From Planctomycetia bacterium (GTDB lineage: Bacteria; Planctomycetota; Planctomycetia; Pirellulales; Thermoguttaceae), in assembly GCA_030537455.1 (NCBI GenBank), contig JAUNMR010000017.1, forward strand, positions 1 to 64,000: a DNA stretch of 64,000 nucleotides. Reading direction: 5' to 3'. A program made the position numbers and the translations under genes. Numbering within the stretch: position 1 is the stretch's first letter; each line of letters begins with the position of its first letter. Positions 52,924 through 60,161 of the stretch are shown here, piece after piece. The notes beneath the pieces were generated by a model. It made no database searches. It worked only from the letters and a program-made list of their open reading frames with translations, and was not told where the DNA came from.

Positions 52924-53604
52924 ATGGCGAAGATACTCATAACTTCAGGACCAACGCGACAATATTTGGATCCGATCCGCTATTTGACTAACGCCTCGAG
53001 CGGTCGTATGGGCGCCGCTTTGGCTTGCGCCGCCCTGGAGTGTGGATATGAACCGATTGTCGTTAGCGGTCCGGTGGAGGTGGAATATCCTAAGGGCGCA
53101 GACGTGCGACGCGTTATAACAACCGACGATATGCGCGAAGTTGCCGTGCGTTTTTTCCCTGAATGCGTTGGCGCTATTGGCGCCGCGGCTCCTTGTGATT
53201 ATCGTCCCTTTACGGTTCTGGAAGAGAAAATGACCAAGGACGATTTTATTCGCAAACCTGAGCAAGCAGGCGAACTGCTTCTGCGCTTGCGCGAAACGCC
53301 TGACGTTATGGCGGCTCTGGGCGAAATTAAGCGCGACGTTTCTCACCCGCTCGGCGGACAATGGCTTGTGGCTTTTGCCTTGGAAACTTCCGACCATCAT
53401 GTTCGCGCGTTACAAAAACTTCAACGCAAACACTGCGATCTTATCGTCGTGAACGATCCCAGCGCAATCAATGTCGCGTCTTCGTCGGTCGAGATTCTCA
53501 ATTCTCAAGGCGAATCCTTAGCGCGCTTGTCCGGAAATAAAGTAGAAACGGCGCGCCGTTTGCTATACGAAATTAAAAAATTTGTCGAGAACAAGACATT
53601 ATAG
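52924..53604 (+). CDS. coaB: Phosphopantothenate-cysteine ligase (stand-alone CoaB)
   Basis: 226 residues, the length of the CoaB half alone. Opens ILITSGPTRQYLDPIRYLTN with the nucleotide-binding GPT and TNASSGRMGAALA (about 8-34). AAPCDYRPF, KMTKDDFIRKP (about 100-110, the CTP-site lysine region) and LVAFALETSD follow, with LIVVNDPSAIN near the C-terminus. It condenses 4'-phosphopantothenate with cysteine in coenzyme A synthesis. In most bacteria CoaB is fused after the decarboxylase CoaC; here the CoaC half is not encoded in frame or next door, so it must be elsewhere. Confidence 0.88.
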   Translation: MAKILITSGPTRQYLDPIRYLTNASSGRMGAALACAALECGYEPIVVSGPVEVEYPKGADVRRVITTDDMREVAVRFFPECVGAIGAAAPCDYRPFTVLEEKMTKDDFIRKPEQAGELLLRLRETPDVMAALGEIKRDVSHPLGGQWLVAFALETSDHHVRALQKLQRKHCDLIVVNDPSAINVASSSVEILNSQGESLARLSGNKVETARRLLYEIKKFVENKTL

Positions 53605-53703
53605 TCGGTTCCATTCGTTCGTAACGTCGGTTGCGCGAGGTTACGAGTTTTGGCGTTGCTCTTTGTGAGCGACGCGATCCTCAAAGAGCAAAAGAGAGTC
53701 GAA

Positions 53704-54549
53704 ATGAGCGAATGTTCGCATAATTGTGGAAGCTGTAGCGCCAGTTGTAGCTCGCGTGAAAAGCCTGAGTCTTTACAGGTTGAGCCACATGAAATGAGCG
53801 CTATTAAAAATGTCGTGGCTGTTGTAAGCGGCAAGGGCGGCGTTGGCAAGTCCCTGATCACGAGCCTTTTGGCGTGTGCTACGCAGCGTAGCGGTTATAA
53901 CACTGCCATTCTTGACGCCGATATCACCGGACCTTCAATTCCCAAAGCCTTTGGCTTGACCGAACGTTTGCAAGCCAACGAATTTGGCATTTCGCCTGCG
54001 ACGACGCGTACCGGAATTTCCGCCGTTTCGATTAACCTTCTTACGCCCGATCCCTCTTCCCCGGTGATTTGGCGCGGTCCGGTGATCGCGAGCGCCGTCA
54101 CGCAATTCTGGAAGGACGTGATTTGGTCCGACGTCGATTTCATGTATGTTGATATGCCTCCTGGAACCGGCGACGTTCCTTTGACTGTCTTTCAATCCTT
54201 GCCGATTAAAGGTATTGTCGTTGTGGCGACCCCGCAAGACCTCGTCTCCTTGATCGTTGAAAAGGCGATCAAAATGGCTGAAATGATGAACGTTCCCGTC
54301 TTGGCGTTGGTTGAAAATATGTCATATTACCAATGTGAACAGTGTGGCGCGCGTCACGAGGTTTTCGGCAAGAGTCACATTGAGAACGTAGCCAAAAAGT
54401 ACGGAATTGACACGGTCGTGAAAATGCCGATTGACCCCTCTGTCGCCTCAAAATGCGACGCCGGTCAGGTCGAAGACATTCAGTCTCCAGAGATAGACAA
54501 TCTCTTCAAGAGCCTCCGTACTAAGTTGGAAGAGAAGGCAAACGCATAG
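53704..54549 (+). CDS. Mrp/NBP35-type P-loop ATPase (Fe-S cluster carrier)
   Basis: 281 residues from ATG 53704; the frame extends upstream to 53650. The N-terminus is Cys-rich (CSHNCGSCSASC), a Fe-S ligand segment seen in NBP35-like and anaerobe Mrp proteins. The deviant Walker A is KGGVGKS at about 44-50, followed by ILDADITGPSIPKAFGL (about 73-89) and DMPPGTGDVPLT (about 154-165). A CxxC (YYQCEQCG) near residue 220 is the dimer Fe-S site. It assembles or carries 4Fe-4S clusters in the cytosol, which fits the Fe-S rich enzymes in this window. Confidence 0.9.
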   Translation: MSECSHNCGSCSASCSSREKPESLQVEPHEMSAIKNVVAVVSGKGGVGKSLITSLLACATQRSGYNTAILDADITGPSIPKAFGLTERLQANEFGISPATTRTGISAVSINLLTPDPSSPVIWRGPVIASAVTQFWKDVIWSDVDFMYVDMPPGTGDVPLTVFQSLPIKGIVVVATPQDLVSLIVEKAIKMAEMMNVPVLALVENMSYYQCEQCGARHEVFGKSHIENVAKKYGIDTVVKMPIDPSVASKCDAGQVEDIQSPEIDNLFKSLRTKLEEKANA

Positions 54550-54585
54550 CGTTCTTCGCTTCCTCAGCAGAATGACGCCATAAAT

Positions 54586-54625
54586 AAAGGACGCACGGTC
54601 GGGAATATGAACGCGCGTCCTTTTC
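54586..54625. terminator. Terminator after the Mrp gene
   Basis: 9-bp stem AAAGGACGC / GCGTCCTTT with a T tail, between convergent genes. Confidence 0.75.
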
Positions 54626-54655
54626 AATTTCGTAGCGTTGGCAAAGTAGGCGCGC

Positions 54656-55138
54656 TTATTCGTCTGCTTTAGCCAGAAGGTTTTCTAGCGTGTGGGTTGC
54701 GTATGCGCAAAGTAATGCGCAAGGACGCTTGTGGTAATATTGCGTGGTTCTCGTTTCTGGCGTCGGTTCCGATTGTTTCTCCTGCAACCCTAGAAGTTCT
54801 CGACAAATGATCGAGCCGTTGTCTCTTCGGAATTGTTCCGCAAAGGTTTGGATCTGTTTGTACTGATTGGTCTTGGACTGCTTGTCGTTGGGATCGTTTG
54901 AGCCACAAATCATACCCAGCGCCATACATGCGCCGCTAAAGGCGCCACAGACTTCTCGTAGACGTCCGATTCCTCCGCCAAAGGAAGAGGCGATTTTACA
55001 TGAGGTTTCTGGATCTAAACCGGTCAGATCGCCAAAGGCCAACAGCGTCGCTTGACAGCAGTTGAAGCCATTTTCGAAGTTTTCTTTCGCCTTTAACGCA
55101 CGTGGGGAATAGTCGATATCGTTGTTATTTTGCGCCAT
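54656..55138 (-). CDS. C_GCAxxG_C_C family protein
   Basis: 160 residues from ATG 55138, chosen because AAGGA lies closely upstream; the open frame goes on to 55432 through sequence of the neighbouring gene and is not coding there. Features: NGFNCCQATLLAF (about 22-34) and the defining EVCGAFSGACMALGMICG (about 60-77), plus a later Cys in SIICRELLG. Such proteins are redox-active and often binding or transport partners of molybdenum/sulfur enzymes in anaerobes; exact function unknown. Confidence 0.85.
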   Translation of the reverse strand: MAQNNNDIDYSPRALKAKENFENGFNCCQATLLAFGDLTGLDPETSCKIASSFGGGIGRLREVCGAFSGACMALGMICGSNDPNDKQSKTNQYKQIQTFAEQFRRDNGSIICRELLGLQEKQSEPTPETRTTQYYHKRPCALLCAYATHTLENLLAKADE

Positions 55139-55194
55139 ATTAGTTCCTTGTTGAACAATGTGAAAATGAACTGAATTGCACGTGGTATGGCAAT

Positions 55195-55533
55195 CTATGT
55201 TCTGAAAATAAAGAAGACCGCGCCCGCAATACAGATACCAGCGAAAAAATAATTCCAGCCAATATGTTGCTTTGCAAAAAAGACCGCAAACGGAATAAAG
55301 ACCGAAAGGGTAATCGCCTCCTGAAGAATCTTGAGCTGTGGCAACGACATGACGTTGGAGCCAATTCGATTCGCTGGCACCATGAGCATGTACTCGATAA
55401 AAGCGACTCCCCAACTGGACAACACTGCCCACAGCCAGAATTTATCTTTCATCGTGGAAAGATGACCATACCATGCATAAGTCTGAAATAAGTTTGAAAA
55501 GATCAGTAGGATAGTAGTTACAGCAATTTTCAT
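55195..55533 (-). CDS. DUF486 / DMT-like small membrane protein
   Basis: 112 residues with four hydrophobic helices (LLIFSNLFQTYAWYG; WLWAVLSSWGVAFIEYMLM; ITLSVFIPFAVFF; YFFAGICIAGAVFFI), the layout of the DUF486 branch of drug/metabolite transporters. PANRIGSNVMSLPQLKILQE in the centre is the family motif. Inner membrane; small-molecule efflux is assumed from the fold, substrate unknown. It is 57 nt upstream of the C_GCAxxG_C_C gene on the same strand. Confidence 0.88.
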   Translation of the reverse strand: MKIAVTTILLIFSNLFQTYAWYGHLSTMKDKFWLWAVLSSWGVAFIEYMLMVPANRIGSNVMSLPQLKILQEAITLSVFIPFAVFFAKQHIGWNYFFAGICIAGAVFFIFRT

Positions 55534-55665
55534 AAGGACTTTCTTTACTTGATTGCCCCGGTGTATATCGGAATCAGGTGCGGATAAAGGCTTTTAACGA
55601 TTTATGAGAACCGCTGGAATCATCCAACAGCCAAGCTAATTGGATTTTCCCCCAGAGAGGTGGAA

Positions 55666-56343
55666 TTAGTCTCTTTTCAGACACGTTTGTGCGAGGGGAC
55701 AATCTCCGCATTTGGGACGGCGTGCAATACAGTATTGTCGACCGAGTAGGATGAGTCGATGACTGACGTCGACACGTTCTTCCTCTGGAAAGAGCTTAAT
55801 GAGGTCTTTTTCTATTTTCTCAGGAGTTTTTTCTTCCGATAGACCGATCTTGCGGCTGAGTCTTATTACGTGAGTGTCGACCACGAACCCTTCGGCAATA
55901 CCAAAAGCGTTCCCTAAGACACAATTAGCGGTTTTACGCCCTACGCCGGGTAAACTCACGAGTTCTTCCATGGTTTGTGGAACTTTTCCGTCGAAAGAGT
56001 CCACAATCATTTGTGACGCTTCTTTTATATGCAACGCCTTTGAATGAAAGAACCCACAGGTCTTGATGAGATTTTCGATCGTTTCCAGCGAAGCGTTTGC
56101 GAAGTCGCGTGGCTGCGACAGACGTTCAAAGAGCACGGGCGTGACTTCGTTGACGCGTTTATCGGTACATTGCGCCGAGAGTATTGTCGCGACTAGTAGT
56201 TGGAAGGGACTATGATAAATCAAGGCGCACGACGGCATGGGGTAGATCGTCGCAAGTTTTTTTGCCACCGCGTTTGCGAGCTCTTGACGTTTCTTCGCGC
56301 TGAGTGTTTTAACGTTTGACGATTTCGGTGAGACCTTTGCCAT
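55666..56343 (-). CDS. nth: Endonuclease III
   Basis: 225 residues, family size. Helix-hairpin-helix LPGVGRKTAN at 131-140 with catalytic Lys137, Asp156 in VVDTHVIRL, and the 4Fe-4S loop Cys-X6-Cys-X2-Cys-X5-Cys near the C-terminus. It removes oxidised pyrimidines and cleaves the resulting abasic site in base-excision repair. It lies 29 nt downstream of the secreted-protein gene at 56373 and is probably co-transcribed with it. Confidence 0.95.
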   Translation of the reverse strand: MAKVSPKSSNVKTLSAKKRQELANAVAKKLATIYPMPSCALIYHSPFQLLVATILSAQCTDKRVNEVTPVLFERLSQPRDFANASLETIENLIKTCGFFHSKALHIKEASQMIVDSFDGKVPQTMEELVSLPGVGRKTANCVLGNAFGIAEGFVVDTHVIRLSRKIGLSEEKTPEKIEKDLIKLFPEEERVDVSHRLILLGRQYCIARRPKCGDCPLAQTCLKRD

Positions 56344-56372
56344 TTCCTGCGCCTCGATTGATAGCTATCACG

Positions 56373-58031
56373 TTATTTAGTCGTATCTTCCTTCGTTTGT
56401 GAATTTTGCTGTTCCAGAGACTCTTTCAAGCCGGCGCCTTGACGTGGCGATAAGCGGAAAGATTCTACGATATCGTTGCCCGAGTCGTCGTATTGCTCTA
56501 GCATATCAGCTCGGATTTCAAACATAATAGTCGCTTGATTTCCGTCTTTATCTGTGATGAGATAGTAGACCCAACGGAAGGGGATATCGTCGTAAGCGCC
56601 GTCGGCCACGACATAATAGACGCTCGAATCATTGGGACCGTCGTAAGCCGCCTCTTGTTTAAACTCGGCAAATCGAGAGCCGAGGCTCTTTTGAATCTCC
56701 TCTTTGTACCCGTCGAGCGTCGGTTTAGTCGACAGCTCAATCCTGCCGTTCGATAGGATATTACACTGGGCAATGGCTTCTCCGTTTTCCAGATAACACA
56801 ACTCGGTAACTTTCTCCTGGTCGGAGATCATCTTCCATTTGCGTGAATGCTGGAATTTCCAGGGTGCAGTCTGGGCGTTGTAGTAGAGTTTGAGTTGGTC
56901 AGTTTGAACCTCTTTTTTGAGCGGAGCAATTGTTTCCTCGTCAAGTTTCTCCGGGGCGTCCAGCGGCGCTAGATTGATCTTTAAGGTCGCTGACAGATCC
57001 AAGCCTGGAGTGGCCACGCTTTCGGAACGTCTCTCATTGATGTGAATTCCGAACCATGTGATTCTTTTGGATTTGAGGTCGAATTGGAACTTGCCTTCCA
57101 GATCGAGCGCGACGCTTGCGCCCTCGCTGGCGCAGACCAAGGTACTCGGCGCTTCAACGCCATTGGCGTCCTTTTGACCAACTTGATACAGTTCAATTTC
57201 CGCAAAGTTATCGACGACAGAGGTGACAGTGAGTCGTACGGTATTGTTCTCAATAGCGTCGACGCCCAGGAGCGCGGCGATCGTTGCATTGTCAACGATC
57301 CAGTCGTCTCCGAGTTTAACGTCGCGACCGGGCAAAAGTCTGTCGAGTAGCGTTGTATTGAACGCGAGTTCCGATAGCAACGCGTACTGGTCATACTTCA
57401 TTGGACCGGCGCTGGAATAGAGTCGTACGTGCTTGCCATCGAATTCCGAGACAATGAATTTACGCGAACGATCCAAGAGAGGAATCGTTACATTGGCGCC
57501 GAGCTTACGCTTCATTCCGGCTTTTTCGTAACATCTAAAAGAACGTAGCGTACCGTTGGCGGAATATTGATCGAAGATTTCTTCGTACTTAAAGCCAGCA
57601 ACGATTTCCATCTTGGCGCGTTCCGTCTTGCCTTCGACGTTCGTTTGCAAGACGTCGCCGTTCGCTTCCAGCGTTACCTCAACCATCGTGGCAGAACCGA
57701 CTTTTTGCGAAGATTTTAAATTCACAGTTTGAATTTGAGGGGATTGTGCCGTGGGCTTTGTCGCTTGCGCGGCGGTCGCAGGCGGTTGCGGAGCGCCGGT
57801 TCTGACCTGTGGATTTGCAGCGGGTTGTTGAGTGCGCGCCTGGTTCTGACGATTTTGAGCTTGTTCGTTCTTAATCGCGTTCCCGAGTCTTGCGCCTAGC
57901 CCGGGGCGATTGTTATTATTGGCGGTACGCCCAGTTGACTGCGCCATACTCGGCGTTACGACACAAAATGCCAAAACGCTCGCGACGATCGTTGAAAATA
58001 TCGTTCGCTTCCGGGTCGTTGTTAATTTCAT
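56373..58031 (-). CDS. Secreted protein of unknown function with low-complexity linker
   Basis: 552 residues. Signal peptide FSTIVASVLAFCVVTPSMA. Residues about 35-105 are rich in Asn, Gln, Ala and Pro. A beta-rich middle (about 110-360) includes DQYALLSELAFNTTLLDRLL and VKLGDDWIVDNATIAALLG, then a C-terminal domain (about 375-535) with WKFQHSRKWKMIS and YKEEIQKSLGSRFAEF. No catalytic motif stands out. Its linker-plus-sandwich build recalls the TIGR03009-type protein at 16834, but I see no clear sequence relation. The next gene, nth, starts 29 nt downstream. Confidence 0.65.
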   Translation of the reverse strand: MKLTTTRKRTIFSTIVASVLAFCVVTPSMAQSTGRTANNNNRPGLGARLGNAIKNEQAQNRQNQARTQQPAANPQVRTGAPQPPATAAQATKPTAQSPQIQTVNLKSSQKVGSATMVEVTLEANGDVLQTNVEGKTERAKMEIVAGFKYEEIFDQYSANGTLRSFRCYEKAGMKRKLGANVTIPLLDRSRKFIVSEFDGKHVRLYSSAGPMKYDQYALLSELAFNTTLLDRLLPGRDVKLGDDWIVDNATIAALLGVDAIENNTVRLTVTSVVDNFAEIELYQVGQKDANGVEAPSTLVCASEGASVALDLEGKFQFDLKSKRITWFGIHINERRSESVATPGLDLSATLKINLAPLDAPEKLDEETIAPLKKEVQTDQLKLYYNAQTAPWKFQHSRKWKMISDQEKVTELCYLENGEAIAQCNILSNGRIELSTKPTLDGYKEEIQKSLGSRFAEFKQEAAYDGPNDSSVYYVVADGAYDDIPFRWVYYLITDKDGNQATIMFEIRADMLEQYDDSGNDIVESFRLSPRQGAGLKESLEQQNSQTKEDTTK

Positions 58032-58172
58032 TGTATTCGTCTACCCTTGGGGGTTGGAGGGGATTTTTATGGCGTGTTAAACGCCACAGCGGCTTTGTGA
58101 ACGGGTAAACCGCCAGAATGACCGTTTCACACAAGAATAGACTTAAAATTTGATTTAATCAATACAGATTCT

Positions 58173-59126
58173 CTAACCCCTACTATTGGCGTCGGTTTCC
58201 ACTGGTTTGGACGGTAAACCGGGTAGACGAAAGAGTCTTTGTGCGTTTTTAGTCGTCTCAGTAGCGATTTCACGCACAGTGGTATTTCTTAATTCCGCAA
58301 GGCGCTTGGCAACGTAGGCGACCGCCAAAGGTTCGTTTCGTTCTATTTTTCCACGCCAGGGCGCGGGCGTTAAAAACGGCGCGTCTGTTTCTAATAGAAT
58401 GCGTTCCACCGGCACGACGCGCGCCGCTTGCCAGATATTCTCAAAACGCTTACTGGTGTAAGTGCACATGCCGCCGAAGCCGAGGTAGAAGCCCAATTCA
58501 ACTAATCGTTCGGCCTGCTCAGGCGTGCCGCTAAAAGAATGTACTACGCCGAAAGCTCGTTCTCGTCCCTGTTCGTCTACTTGCCGCTTCGATTGATAAC
58601 AATCAGTGAGTATTCCTTCGAGGTCGTTGTTGGCGTCGCGTGAATGAATAATGATAGGCAGCTCAAGTTTGTCAGCTAGCTCGATGGTTTCCTGGAAGTA
58701 TTTTTTCTGGTTTTCAAATGGCGCGTCGTCCCAGTAGCGATCCAAACCAGTTTCACCGAGCGCTACCATGCGCGATGTTTTATGGTCAGCATATTCCGAT
58801 TCAATCAGTTCTTTCATATCACGCCACAACTGTGGCGCGTTATTGTCCAGATGGTTCGGGTGAATCGCCAACGCGGCATAGATATAATCGTACTGTTCTG
58901 CCAAGGTTAGCGCGACTTTTGCCGTTTCGACGTCAACGCTCGGTACGACCATCGCCGCCATGAACGGTTTGAGCAATGCGTCCTCAATCTGTCGTCCTTT
59001 GATTTGGGGGAGGCGTCCTTGTAGTGAACGTGCAATGAGCGACTCACGGTCGTCTTGAAAGTCCTCGAGATTAATGTGTGCGTGCGTATCGACCAGGGGA
59101 AGATAGTTTTCTTGAAGTGGCGTCAT
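58173..59126 (-). CDS. TatD family metal-dependent hydrolase
   Basis: 317 residues from ATG 59126; an ATG at 59180 would add 18 residues. The metal-binding DTHAHINLEDF lies at about 12-22, with VALGETGLDRYWDD, LPIIIHSRDAN and VVHSFSG (metal-site histidines and Glu). The C-terminal LLETDAPFLTP is the family end motif. Probable 3'-exonuclease/DNase acting in repair or RNA/DNA turnover. The last residues (VETDANSRG) are slightly longer than usual. Preceded by a good promoter at 59278. Confidence 0.9.
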   Translation of the reverse strand: MTPLQENYLPLVDTHAHINLEDFQDDRESLIARSLQGRLPQIKGRQIEDALLKPFMAAMVVPSVDVETAKVALTLAEQYDYIYAALAIHPNHLDNNAPQLWRDMKELIESEYADHKTSRMVALGETGLDRYWDDAPFENQKKYFQETIELADKLELPIIIHSRDANNDLEGILTDCYQSKRQVDEQGRERAFGVVHSFSGTPEQAERLVELGFYLGFGGMCTYTSKRFENIWQAARVVPVERILLETDAPFLTPAPWRGKIERNEPLAVAYVAKRLAELRNTTVREIATETTKNAQRLFRLPGLPSKPVETDANSRG

Positions 59127-59277
59127 ATTATCAAAGGAATGGAGCGTTTCAGGCGTCGTACTCTGGAAAACGCCAATCATGCAACGTCTAGGCGCAAAGG
59201 GAAAAACTTGTGTAAGGACAATAATTCTGGCGACACGCCAAATCGAATCGGTAAAACCGCCGGTTCAGATTACGGCA

Positions 59278-59305
59278 ATCGTAGCGCTTCAAAACGTCTT
59301 GTCAA
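59278..59305 (-). promoter_or_regulatory. Promoter candidate for the TatD gene
   Basis: Minus strand: TTGACA, 16-nt spacer, TACGAT; leader about 145 nt to ATG 59126, or 90 nt if ATG 59180 is used. Confidence 0.5.
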
Positions 59306-59429
59306 TCCGTAACGAGTTGTTCCCTATGGCGCTTGCCGTTATAATCGATACAATCAGTGTAATTGCTCAAAATTCAGTGTTTATCGACAAAAAACGTGAC
59401 TATAAAATTGAAATAAACAAAGTGGGTTA
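59306..59429. other. Gene-free part of the tatD-csrA intergenic region
   Basis: The whole 59127-59599 interval has no supported gene. It carries the TatD promoter on one strand and the csrA promoters on the other; open frames here are out of any ribosome-binding context. Confidence 0.5.
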
Positions 59430-59457
59430 TTGACATTAATTAGGCTAAGAGTAAAAT
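59430..59457 (+). promoter_or_regulatory. csrA promoter candidate (distal)
   Basis: TTGACA, 16-nt spacer, TAAAAT: the best -35/-10 pair in the window. Further candidates lie downstream: TTGACA at 59494 with a weak TTTATT, and an isolated TATAAT at 59551. Leader length would be about 135, 70 or 40 nt. Confidence 0.65.
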
Positions 59458-59599
59458 AGGTAGAATGGGTAAGCGATATTTTTTTTAAAAAATTTGACAA
59501 TAGGCGCAGATTTGCGTTTATTTTCGTGGCATTGTCGTACTTAGGTTCGATATAATGTAGCGCTTATAGGACGCCGCGCATTTTTAGGAGGAAAGTCGC

Positions 59600-59917
59600 A
59601 TGCTAGTTCTTTCGCGTAAAGTGAACGAAAGCATAATCATCAACGACAATATCCGTATTGTTGTCGTTGAGGTTCGAGGAAATACGGTGAGGCTCGGTAT
59701 AGAAGCGCCGGGCGATGTGCCTATTTATCGGACGGAAGTGTTAGAGAAATACGCTGGTAGAGAGCGCGACGCTTCCGACGATAATTCGGACGCCTCTTTG
59801 TCTCTGTCTCGCGAGGAAACCGGATTCACCGAGCGTCGTGCCAGTTCGCGCAACGATTCAGCACGGCGATATTCGAGGAACCCTTCTTCATACGACGATC
59901 GTCGAGACGAATTTTAA
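59600..59917 (+). CDS. csrA: Carbon storage regulator CsrA with extended tail
   Basis: 105 residues. The first 55 are canonical CsrA: MLVLSRKVNESIIIND, then VRLGIEAPGDVPIYRTEVLEKY with the RNA-contact Leu/Arg at both edges. The remaining 45-50 residues are an unusual Ser/Arg/Asp-rich, probably disordered tail (LSLSREETGF, RASSRNDSARRYSRN, ending DDRRDEF), where most CsrA proteins stop near 60-75. It binds GGA motifs in mRNA leaders and blocks or stabilises translation. Its own Shine-Dalgarno, AGGAGGAAA, contains GGA, so autoregulation is possible. Tandem terminators follow. Confidence 0.93.
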   Translation: MLVLSRKVNESIIINDNIRIVVVEVRGNTVRLGIEAPGDVPIYRTEVLEKYAGRERDASDDNSDASLSLSREETGFTERRASSRNDSARRYSRNPSSYDDRRDEF

Positions 59918-59929
59918 TGAATCGCCCTG

Positions 59930-59955
59930 ATTTGCGATAGCGCAAATGTTTTTTT
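59930..59955 (+). terminator. csrA terminator 1
   Basis: ATTTGCG/CGCAAAT hairpin with ATAG loop and seven T. Confidence 0.85.
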
Positions 59956-59956
59956 C

Positions 59957-59990
59957 ACCGACGCTCCTTCGTGTGCGTCGGTTCTTTTTT
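59957..59990 (+). terminator. csrA terminator 2
   Basis: ACCGACGC/GCGTCGGT hairpin followed by TCTTTTTT, directly after terminator 1; the pair gives near-complete termination. Confidence 0.85.
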
Positions 59991-60161
59991 ATTACGCGCG
60001 CGTTTCTGTAAAGACGTCACGACGCATTGCCTACTCTTTTTAAGCCCGCCCTGTGTATTTTTCTCCGGTCTTGTTATAATTATCCATACCACATTTGGTA
60101 GTGTTTTCTCGTGAGAACGTTGGTCTTGTGCGCGTTCTTTCCTTTTACGACGAGGCAATTC

